A DNA stretch of 19,734 nt from JAVBKP01 sp031553975 (lineage in GTDB: Bacteria > Bacillota > Clostridia > Peptostreptococcales > Anaerovoracaceae), in contig JAVBKP010000150.1 of the NCBI GenBank assembly GCA_031553975.1, positions 1-19,734 on the forward strand. The letters run 5' to 3'. Shown here one piece after another: positions 14,265 through 19,734 of the stretch. The translations under genes were made by a program, and so were the position numbers. The notes beneath the pieces were generated by a model. That model saw only the letters and a list, made by a program, of their open reading frames with translations, made no database searches and had not been told where the DNA came from. How positions within the stretch are numbered: position 1 is the first letter of the stretch; every line of letters begins with the position of its first letter.

Positions 14265-15230
14265 ATGTTAGATATTAATGCAAAGAAAATAAAGAAAAAT
14301 GCCTTTCGTGTCACAAAAGAAAGAGGATACACTGCTTCTCGCATTAGAGTGCCAGGAGGGCACTTGCCTGTTAAATATTTACCATTGCTGCAAGAAGTGG
14401 CAGATAAATATGGGAATGGAACGGTTCATATGACGGCAAGACAAGGCTTTGAGATTCCACACATAAAGTTTGAAGACATGGATGTTGTGAATACGCTCAT
14501 ACAGCCTATCATCGCAGGACTTAACATCAATCAAGACCCAAACGGAAAAGGATATACAGCAGCAGGTACTAGAAATATTGTAGCCTGCGTAGGCAATAGA
14601 GTTTGCCCATTCGCTTGCTATGATACGACTGCCTTTGCAGGAAGAATCGAAAAGGTAGTATTCCCACATGACCTACACTTTAAGATTGCCCTAACTGGCT
14701 GCCCTAACGATTGCGCTAAGGTGAGGATGCATGACTTTGGGATTTCTGGTATGACCTTGCCTCAATATGACAAGGAAAGATGTGTGAATTGTGGCGCGTG
14801 TGTTAAGGCCTGCAAGAAAAAATCCGTGGCAGCCTTGAAGGAAGTCAATTATAAGGTGGAACGGAATCACGAAAAGTGTATAGGATGCGGAGAGTGCGTG
14901 ATTAACTGTCCCACAGCTGCTTGGACGAGAAGCCAGCAAAAGTACTATAGACTTGCTATCATGGGAAGAACAGGAAAGAGAAACCCAAGACTAGCGGAAG
15001 ATTTTATCAAATGGGTAGATGAAGCCAGTATTACAAAAATCATAGAGAACACCTACGAATATGTGACAAAATACATTGACCCAGCAGCACCAGGGGGCAA
15101 AGAACATATCGGATATATTGTAGACAGAACAGGATTTGAAGAATACAAAGCATGGGCATTAAAAGATGTCCATCTGCATCAAGATGCTGAACTCAATACG
15201 GTAATATATTGGAGCGGCATTAAGTATTAA
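14265..15230 (+). CDS. asrC: Anaerobic sulfite reductase subunit C (sirohaem)
   Basis: This 321-residue catalytic subunit reduces sulfite to sulfide. The sirohaem/[4Fe-4S] signature is complete: Cys108 and Cys114 (CX5C, in CVGNRVC) and Cys146 and Cys150 (CX3C, in GCPNDC). An inserted ferredoxin domain follows with Cys173, 176, 179 and 183 and Cys205, 208, 211 and 215. The N-terminal VRGHLPV-like stretch reads RVPGGHLPVKYLPLLQEVADKYGNG, and HMTARQGFEIPHI binds the substrate side of sirohaem in relatives. AGGAGGAG at 14253-14260 overlaps the asrB stop and places ATG 14265. All expected ligands are present, so the enzyme should be active. Confidence 0.96.
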   Translation: MLDINAKKIKKNAFRVTKERGYTASRIRVPGGHLPVKYLPLLQEVADKYGNGTVHMTARQGFEIPHIKFEDMDVVNTLIQPIIAGLNINQDPNGKGYTAAGTRNIVACVGNRVCPFACYDTTAFAGRIEKVVFPHDLHFKIALTGCPNDCAKVRMHDFGISGMTLPQYDKERCVNCGACVKACKKKSVAALKEVNYKVERNHEKCIGCGECVINCPTAAWTRSQQKYYRLAIMGRTGKRNPRLAEDFIKWVDEASITKIIENTYEYVTKYIDPAAPGGKEHIGYIVDRTGFEEYKAWALKDVHLHQDAELNTVIYWSGIKY

Positions 15231-15256
15231 AATAGCAAAACCCCATGCCAATACAA

Positions 15257-15294
15257 AAAAGAGGTACATTTCACATGTGAAATGTACCTCTTTT
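15257..15294. terminator. Bidirectional terminator after asrC (38-bp perfect palindrome)
   Basis: AAAAGAGGTACATTTCACA (15257-15275) is followed at once by its exact reverse complement to 15294. A-rich and T-rich ends let it stop both asrC and the converging cyclase transcript. Confidence 0.88.
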
Positions 15295-15328
15295 AAATTA
15301 ACGGGTAACCCGCTAGCTTTTTCATGTC

Positions 15329-16831
15329 CTATTCAACCACTCGATTTCGCCCTGAAGATTTGGCCTGGTACAGGTTGTCATCGGCTCTTTTGATTATATC
15401 AATCATTCCAACCAAGCCTTCCCCCGCTACATTGGCCAAGCCAAAGCTGGCGGTTATGCCAATCTCCAACCCACTATCGATATCCACATAGAGGGAGTTT
15501 TCAACAGTAGCGCGTATACGCTCAGCTATGTTTCTTGCATTTTTAGAGTCCGTGGATGGAAGGCAAACAAGAAACTCCTCACCACCATACCTGACAATCC
15601 AATCCTTCTTCCTTAGTTGAGAGTCCAGGATGTCACTGAAATGCTTTAAAATAGCATCACCCATTTGATGTCCATAGGTATCATTTACCCTTTTGAAGTG
15701 ATCAATATCACAAATAATGATAGAAATAGGTTTTTTATAGCTAAAGCTGCGACTTAAAGCAATAGGCAAATTTTTGTCCAAATATTGACGGTTATATAGA
15801 CCTGTAAGGGCATCAATATAAGTTTTTTTCTTGGCAAAACTGCCATAAATTACGAATACTACAATCAGAACAACAATCAAGAAAATACTGGTAACAATTA
15901 AACGCTGTGTCTCATGTAATCTCCTATAGATAACAGACTCGGGGATAAGAGCGCAAAATGAGCCGTGGGTATCGTTAAAGGTATTGATAGGGTAGCCAAC
16001 TAGCAAACACGTCTCATTAATAATCGGGTTATAAATATATTCACTGAACACTTCCCCATCCTCTACATTGGTAGCAATAATATTTCCCAAACTAGAACCT
16101 CGAGAAACATCGATTTGCTGTTTTGCTGATGGATTGGATTTGTACGGCGAGGCAACCATTCTGTATTCATTATCTACAATAAAGGTTTCACAGTCAAAAG
16201 GCTTGGCTGTATCGTTTAGCGCTTGAAAATATGAGGCTAGAACAGAAACAAAAACCAAACCGCAATACTCATTATTGCTATCTAAAATCGGCAAAACAGC
16301 AGAGGCAACATCAACGCCATTTTCAGAGTAGACGTGGGTAATATGCACAGAGTTGGTTTGCTTCTCCCTTTGATACAAATCTGTTGCTAAAAATTCCGGA
16401 GTCTCCGCAGTGATAATCGATCCATCTTTCCGATATGTATATAATGTTTTAAACATGCCCTCATCTTTATACACAATACGTATGCTGTTGACGTTTCCGT
16501 GGTTTTGAAGATTATATTTTTGCAAGGTCAAAACCTGGTTAATATTCGTTGAGGGTGAGTCCATCAGCAATTGCACACGGGAACGAGTAGTTTCAGCAGC
16601 AAATATGAGAAGATTAAACTCGCTTTCTACTTTGATTGCATAGCTTCTAGAAACAGAAATAGCATATTTTTCAGCATCGCTTTTTGTAGCATTGTAGAAA
16701 TTCAGATAAATAAGCACTGAGATTGATACAATGATAAAGCAGATCAAACCGATAGCAATATTGGTGTATCTCTCGGACAATAATTTCACAAACCTTAGGA
16801 CTAATGCATTACCTTCTTTTCTTCTATTCAA
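15329..16831 (-). CDS. Membrane diguanylate cyclase with an extracytoplasmic sensor
   Basis: This 500-residue protein makes c-di-GMP from two GTP. One helix (about 24-46), an extracytoplasmic sensor region of roughly 260 residues (probably Cache-like) and a second helix (about 311-330) precede the cytoplasmic GGDEF domain (about 339-500). The active-site loop is GGEEF (416-420), with the metal site in CDIDHFKRVND. The inhibitory I-site RKKD (407-410) stands five residues before it, so product inhibition is expected. The start is a TTG at 16829-16831 with AAAGGA eight bases upstream; no ATG suits. It lies 24 bases after the HD-domain gene in one operon. Confidence 0.92.
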   Translation of the reverse strand: MNRRKEGNALVLRFVKLLSERYTNIAIGLICFIIVSISVLIYLNFYNATKSDAEKYAISVSRSYAIKVESEFNLLIFAAETTRSRVQLLMDSPSTNINQVLTLQKYNLQNHGNVNSIRIVYKDEGMFKTLYTYRKDGSIITAETPEFLATDLYQREKQTNSVHITHVYSENGVDVASAVLPILDSNNEYCGLVFVSVLASYFQALNDTAKPFDCETFIVDNEYRMVASPYKSNPSAKQQIDVSRGSSLGNIIATNVEDGEVFSEYIYNPIINETCLLVGYPINTFNDTHGSFCALIPESVIYRRLHETQRLIVTSIFLIVVLIVVFVIYGSFAKKKTYIDALTGLYNRQYLDKNLPIALSRSFSYKKPISIIICDIDHFKRVNDTYGHQMGDAILKHFSDILDSQLRKKDWIVRYGGEEFLVCLPSTDSKNARNIAERIRATVENSLYVDIDSGLEIGITASFGLANVAGEGLVGMIDIIKRADDNLYQAKSSGRNRVVE

Positions 16832-16855
16832 AGTGAGGATCCTTTCTTTACAATG

Positions 16856-18019
16856 TTACTTTTTACCAAATATTTTATCTACATCAGAGATAATCTTAGG
16901 GTCCAGACCACCAAATTGGCCTAGGGGTATAATAATATCCATGGACTCCTGATGAGACAAACCGGACCGATAAGGACGATCCTCGGCCAAAGCTTGGTAT
17001 ATATCCAAAACCGCCATCAACCTAGATTCAAAATCTAAATCCATTTTCCCAAAGGGATACCCTCTACCAGTGGTCTTCTCATGGTGATTGCTGGCCCACT
17101 CTGTGATTTCCTCAAACCCATCAATGGTTTCTAGGGCTCTACGGGTATAGTATGTATGTTTTTGCATCATAGCAAACTCAGTATTGTCTAGTTTGTCAGG
17201 CTTGTCAAGGATAGCATTTGGGATTGCCAACTTGCCTAAGTCGTGAAGATCCGCAGCGATGACAAATTGTACAATCTTATCTTCACTAAAGCCATAGTAG
17301 TTCCCCATAGCCTCAGCCCTAGCAGAAAGACCAGCAGAATGATTGGACGTAAAAGTAGATTTTTTGTCAATCACAGTAGAAATTACTTTTGTCAGCTGTC
17401 TTATTTCGGGCCAAGATTTTTCACAAATATTCTCAGGTATTCGGTGAAGAGCCACATTGATAAACAAAGGATCCAAATCCATCCAAAAAGCCGGAAACAC
17501 TGCCACTTTTTTGAAGGCATCTATAATCTCCTGATAAAAAAGAGTCGGATCATCTATGTATTCAATGATCTCTTCTCTAGAAGAGCCAGCCACATATTCC
17601 ATATCGACACAATCTGCTAGCAATATGATTTGAGAAAGCAAAGGTGGATTTTTTATACCAAAGAATCCACTTCCATCAATATACTCGTGATGATGCAACA
17701 AGATTGACTCCCTAGGTTGTCGTAATGGAAATACGTCTAGAATATGTTGGCTATGAATACAATGCTCCTTGGCATTTTCAAAACCCTCCCTGCGCTCCAT
17801 CAACTGATACTTGTAGGCCGCTACACCGCTGTCATGGAGGAGGGCACAAGTAGCTAAATCAAGACGATCATCTAGATTCAGACCCATGGCTTCAGCCAGA
17901 CAATCAGATATATAGGCAACTTTTTTATTATGGTGCGTTACACTTTTTAAAACATCCATCTCCAGAAAATCTAAAGCGAAGGACAAAGCCTCCAAAAATT
18001 GATTTTGATTAAACAGCAT
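16856..18019 (-). CDS. Tandem HD / HD-GYP-like phosphodiesterase
   Basis: This is a 387-residue cytoplasmic protein with two HD-type metal-dependent lobes and no membrane segment. Lobe 1 (about 20-150) has His62-Asp63 in LLHDSG, His109-111 in LLHHHEY and DGSGFF (115-120) where HD-GYP proteins have DGxGYP. Lobe 2 (about 215-360) has His259-Asp260 in LHDLGKL, His288 and His312-313 in NHHEKTTGRGYP, so it keeps GYP but lacks the preceding Asp. HD-GYP enzymes hydrolyse c-di-GMP; co-transcription with a diguanylate cyclase supports that function. AAAGGA (minus, 18026-18031) is six bases before ATG 18019. Another HD phosphohydrolase substrate is possible. Confidence 0.85.
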   Translation of the reverse strand: MLFNQNQFLEALSFALDFLEMDVLKSVTHHNKKVAYISDCLAEAMGLNLDDRLDLATCALLHDSGVAAYKYQLMERREGFENAKEHCIHSQHILDVFPLRQPRESILLHHHEYIDGSGFFGIKNPPLLSQIILLADCVDMEYVAGSSREEIIEYIDDPTLFYQEIIDAFKKVAVFPAFWMDLDPLFINVALHRIPENICEKSWPEIRQLTKVISTVIDKKSTFTSNHSAGLSARAEAMGNYYGFSEDKIVQFVIAADLHDLGKLAIPNAILDKPDKLDNTEFAMMQKHTYYTRRALETIDGFEEITEWASNHHEKTTGRGYPFGKMDLDFESRLMAVLDIYQALAEDRPYRSGLSHQESMDIIIPLGQFGGLDPKIISDVDKIFGKK

Positions 18020-18051
18020 AATAAATCCTTTCGATACAATTCATAGATTTC

Positions 18052-18080
18052 AGTATAACGGGTTTTACCATCAAATGCAA
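18052..18080 (-). promoter_or_regulatory. Promoter of the HD-GYP/cyclase operon
   Basis: On the minus strand TTGCAT (plus 18075-18080), a 17-base spacer and TATACT (plus 18052-18057) form a good sigma-A promoter. The predicted start is near 18045, about 25 bases before the start codon. Confidence 0.6.
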
Positions 18081-18109
18081 CGAAAACAGCAGAAAAACAA
18101 CAGGAGACA

Positions 18110-18138
18110 AGCTATTTGTAAATATTTTACAAATAGCT
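18110..18138. promoter_or_regulatory. Operator-like inverted repeat upstream of the PC4-like gene
   Basis: AGCTATTTGTAAA (18110-18122) and TTTACAAATAGCT (18126-18138) are perfect 13-bp arms around TAT. It lies just before the -35 box. Its core TTG-N11-CAA (18116-18132) recurs at 18140-18156 over the promoter, so a DNA-level regulator site is more likely than a terminator. No plus-strand gene ends nearby. Confidence 0.55.
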
Positions 18139-18139
18139 A

Positions 18140-18168
18140 TTGACAAATATTTACAATAATATTATAAT
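18140..18168 (+). promoter_or_regulatory. Consensus promoter of the PC4-like gene
   Basis: TTGACA (18140-18145), a 17-bp spacer and TATAAT (18163-18168) match the sigma-A consensus perfectly. A TTG-N11-CAA element (18140-18156) covers the -35 and part of the spacer, suggesting repression. The predicted start is near 18175. Confidence 0.85.
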
Positions 18169-18175
18169 GTGGATA

Positions 18176-18230
18176 TAACGACAGAGAATGGTCGTTAAAT
18201 AAAAGAAGATAGACAAAAGGGGTCTGTCGT
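18176..18230 (+). promoter_or_regulatory. Leader with two mutually exclusive hairpins
   Basis: TAACGAC (18176-18182) can pair with GTCGTTA (18191-18197), or ACGACAGA (18178-18185) can pair with TCTGTCGT (18223-18230). The two pairings share the same 5' strand, so only one can form at a time. The leader is about 77 bases and ends with the ribosome site AGAGGAG. Confidence 0.4.
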
Positions 18231-18251
18231 AGAGATTAAGAGAGGAGAAAA

Positions 18252-18491
18252 ATGTCAGAACAAAACGAAAGAAAAGAGGTAACATTTGAGATTACCCAAC
18301 ACCTAGGGGAACTATCCATAGGGACGTCAGGACTTATTAAAGAGCTGAACATGGTAAAATGGAATGAATTTCCGGCCAAGTATGACATCAGGGAATGGGA
18401 GCCGTCCCACGAAAGAATGAAAAGAGGGCTTACTTTTACAGAAGGGGAGATGATCAAATTAAAAGAAATCTTAAATGAACTAGACATCTAG
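18252..18491 (+). CDS. ydbC: PC4/YdbC-like single-strand nucleic-acid-binding protein
   Basis: This 79-residue protein resembles bacterial YdbC and the C-terminal domain of eukaryotic coactivator PC4: FEITQHLGELS, GLIKELNMVKWNEFPAKYDIREW and a final helix TEGEMIKLKEILNELDI. The family forms dimers that bind single-stranded DNA, and its biological role in Firmicutes is poorly known. AGAGGAG at 18240-18246 precedes ATG 18252. It is transcribed alone from a consensus promoter with operator-like dyads and ends at its own terminator. No membrane segment or catalytic motif is seen. Confidence 0.85.
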   Translation: MSEQNERKEVTFEITQHLGELSIGTSGLIKELNMVKWNEFPAKYDIREWEPSHERMKRGLTFTEGEMIKLKEILNELDI

Positions 18492-18511
18492 TGCATAGGT
18501 CAAATCCAAAT

Positions 18512-18530
18512 GGTGAGTAAATAGCTCACC
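18512..18530 (+). terminator. Hairpin after the PC4-like gene
   Basis: GGTGAG (18512-18517) pairs with CTCACC (18525-18530) around a 7-base loop, but T runs follow only at some distance. It may be a weak terminator or an RNA end-stabilising hairpin before the stronger one at 18559-18590. Confidence 0.4.
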
Positions 18531-18558
18531 TCCCGATTTTAATACTTTTTTCTCAAAA

Positions 18559-18590
18559 GAAAGGCTGTCCTCCCACGGACAGTCTTTTTC
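18559..18590. terminator. Bidirectional terminator between the PC4-like and TetR genes
   Basis: AAGGCTGTCC (18561-18570) pairs with GGACAGTCTT (18577-18586, one G-U pair) around TCCCAC. It is flanked by A-rich and T-rich stretches, so it serves both converging genes. Confidence 0.82.
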
Positions 18591-18637
18591 TAATAGGGTG
18601 ATTCCGAATATTTCTTCTATAGTGCATTTTGAAAATC

Positions 18638-19204
18638 CTACTTTATATGCTTTTGTATTTCTTGAAGTACCCCTTTTGAAAGCATTGAGCGAATCAAGGA
18701 AACAATTTCATTTGATGAAATGTCGCTTTTATTTTGGTACCAGTATATAATCGTCCCAATAATAGCTGACATTGCAAACTCAAAAATGCAAGCTGAATAA
18801 ATATCGTTTTCCTTTATAGAAAGAGAAGAATAGAGAGCAGGTTTCATTACATCTTTAAACTTTTTTGCAAAATGAGGATCACCATTTTCACTTAGAAGTA
18901 CACTTAAATACTCTCCTTTTGATTCATACATATCTGCAACATTTTGAATTATATTACTATTATCAAGCGACTGAAAATTACTAGTTATAGTTTCTTTAAT
19001 AAAATTCAGCACGTCGTCTTCCAAATAATTTAAGACATCATAAATGTCCGTAAAATACCTATAAAATGTAGCCCTGTTGTATCCAGCAATACTTGTTATT
19101 TCTTGTATTGAAATCTGCTCAATCTTCTTTTTCTGGTACAGTCTCCAAAAGGCATCGACAAAGTTTTCCTTGGTAGCGGCAGTTACTTCTGGTTGTTTTT
19201 TCAT
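18638..19204 (-). CDS. TetR/AcrR-family transcription regulator
   Basis: This is a 188-residue regulator. The N-terminal helix-turn-helix (about 13-60) reads ENFVDAFWRLYQKKKIEQISIQEI followed by AGYNRATFYRYFTDIYDVLNYLE, a typical TetR pattern. The C-terminal helical part is variable ligand-binding sequence. ATG 19204 is chosen over a frame extending to 19351, because MKKQPEVTAATKENF is a normal TetR N-terminus, AGGGAG (minus, 19214-19219) stands about nine bases upstream and the longer frame would overlap the divergent gene. The divergent neighbour encodes an HXXEE membrane protein, the probable target. The ligand is unknown. Confidence 0.88.
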   Translation of the reverse strand: MKKQPEVTAATKENFVDAFWRLYQKKKIEQISIQEITSIAGYNRATFYRYFTDIYDVLNYLEDDVLNFIKETITSNFQSLDNSNIIQNVADMYESKGEYLSVLLSENGDPHFAKKFKDVMKPALYSSLSIKENDIYSACIFEFAMSAIIGTIIYWYQNKSDISSNEIVSLIRSMLSKGVLQEIQKHIK

Positions 19205-19253
19205 CTCTAAAATCTCCCTTTTTATTATGCGACAAAAATGATTAATCTGTTTC

Positions 19254-19282
19254 TTGACCGTGGGCCATAATGAAACTATAAT
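19254..19282 (+). promoter_or_regulatory. Promoter of the HXXEE gene
   Basis: TTGACC (19254-19259), a 17-bp spacer and TATAAT (19277-19282) form a near-consensus promoter with its start near 19289. Confidence 0.72.
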
Positions 19283-19304
19283 ATGATCATACAACACATT
19301 GTTG
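19282..19304. promoter_or_regulatory. Operator-like dyads at the HXXEE gene start
   Basis: The palindrome TATGATCATA (19282-19291) covers the end of the -10 and the predicted start. CAACA-N3-TGTTG (19292-19304) follows directly. The position is right for repression by the divergent TetR-type protein (inference). Confidence 0.4.
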
Positions 19305-19330
19305 CACGATACAAGAGGAGGTTGAATGTT

Positions 19331-19734
19331 ATGAGATTTATTAATCGGCATTGGTACAATATTGGTGGGGTCATTGCGATAGGAACAATTGCATACCTCG
19401 CAATTTCTTGGAACAGTTTAGACATGATAGTGAGACTGCTACTTATCAGCTTTATTGCTATGCTTGTTCATCAATTTGAGGAGTATGGTTTCCCTGGCGG
19501 AGAGCCAGCCATTATGAACATCGTTTTGCAGAACAGTGATATACCAGACCGCTATCCGTTAAACCAATTTTCAGCTATGTTGGTAAACGTGTTAATCACC
19601 TATACAGTATATTTATTGCCTGTATTTTTTCCGAAACTTATATGGTTAGGGCTTATCCCAATGTTTATGGGCTTTAGCCAGTTCATGGTTCATGGAATAA
19701 TGACGAATAAGAAAATGAAATCCATCTATAATCC
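19331..19734 (+). CDS. HXXEE-family membrane protein (partial, runs off the window)
   Basis: An open frame of 134 codons continues to the window end without a stop. GAGGAGG at 19315-19321 precedes ATG 19331. Four or so hydrophobic segments are visible (about 9-25, 33-47, 87-105 and 110-130). The motif HQFEEYGFPGG is the H-x-x-E-E signature that names this family of small membrane proteins of unknown function; family members are about 140-180 residues, so only the C-terminus is missing. It is divergent from a TetR-family regulator gene, which probably controls it. Confidence 0.82.
   Translation, partial: MRFINRHWYNIGGVIAIGTIAYLAISWNSLDMIVRLLLISFIAMLVHQFEEYGFPGGEPAIMNIVLQNSDIPDRYPLNQFSAMLVNVLITYTVYLLPVFFPKLIWLGLIPMFMGFSQFMVHGIMTNKKMKSIYN

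Noticed and set aside
15272..15279. TCACATGTGA-like core in the asrC terminator as a Crp site
   Set aside because: The half-sites are in the inverted order relative to GTGA-N6-TCAC and the palindrome is plainly a terminator between converging genes.
19205..19351. Longer N-terminus for the TetR regulator
   Set aside because: It would run through the divergent promoter and into the HXXEE gene, and the extra residues do not resemble a TetR N-terminus.

Overview
The window looks like a chromosomal segment of an anaerobic, low-to-moderate-GC Firmicute, most likely class Clostridia. The evidence is the clostridial set asrABC plus a formate/nitrite-type (hydrosulfide) channel, strong AGGAGG ribosome sites, sigma-A-like promoters, AT-rich intergenic DNA and many intrinsic terminators. 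The genus cannot be fixed from the sequence alone. No tRNA, rRNA, CRISPR, transposase or phage gene was seen.

Layout. (1) 1-123 is the 3' end of tuf (EF-Tu), followed by a roughly 166-bp near-palindromic structured element and a terminator. (2) 409-3995 holds a two-component system (OmpR-type regulator and a histidine kinase with almost no extracytoplasmic loop) and a DrrAB-type ABC exporter. Both promoters carry the same 11-bp-phased TTTAAC-like boxes at the same distance from the -10 box, so the regulator probably controls itself and the exporter. (3) 4086-8162 is a GntR/FCD regulator divergent from a RocB-type M20 hydrolase gene and a sodium:amino-acid symporter gene: a small regulated amino-acid or peptide catabolic unit with a complex intergenic region.

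(4) 8252-11591 is a FecCD-type importer (lipoprotein, permease, ATPase) with a Crp/Fnr-family regulator as the fourth, overlapping gene. (5) 11677-15230 is a hydrosulfide-channel-like FNT gene and asrA, asrB, asrC, the anaerobic sulfite reductase. A perfect palindrome with a GTGA-N6-TCAC core lies at the end of the regulator gene, centred 41.5 bp before the predicted start of the channel-asr transcript. This suggests that the regulator directly activates sulfite reduction and that the importer supplies iron or another cofactor for it.

(6) 15329-18019 (minus strand) is an operon of a protein with two HD/HD-GYP-like lobes followed by a membrane diguanylate cyclase, i.e. c-di-GMP breakdown and synthesis in one transcript. 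(7) 18252-18491 encodes a PC4/YdbC-like single-strand nucleic-acid-binding protein behind a consensus promoter flanked by two operator-like dyads and a leader with two mutually exclusive hairpins. (8) 18638 to the end is a TetR-family regulator divergent from a partial HXXEE-family membrane protein gene.
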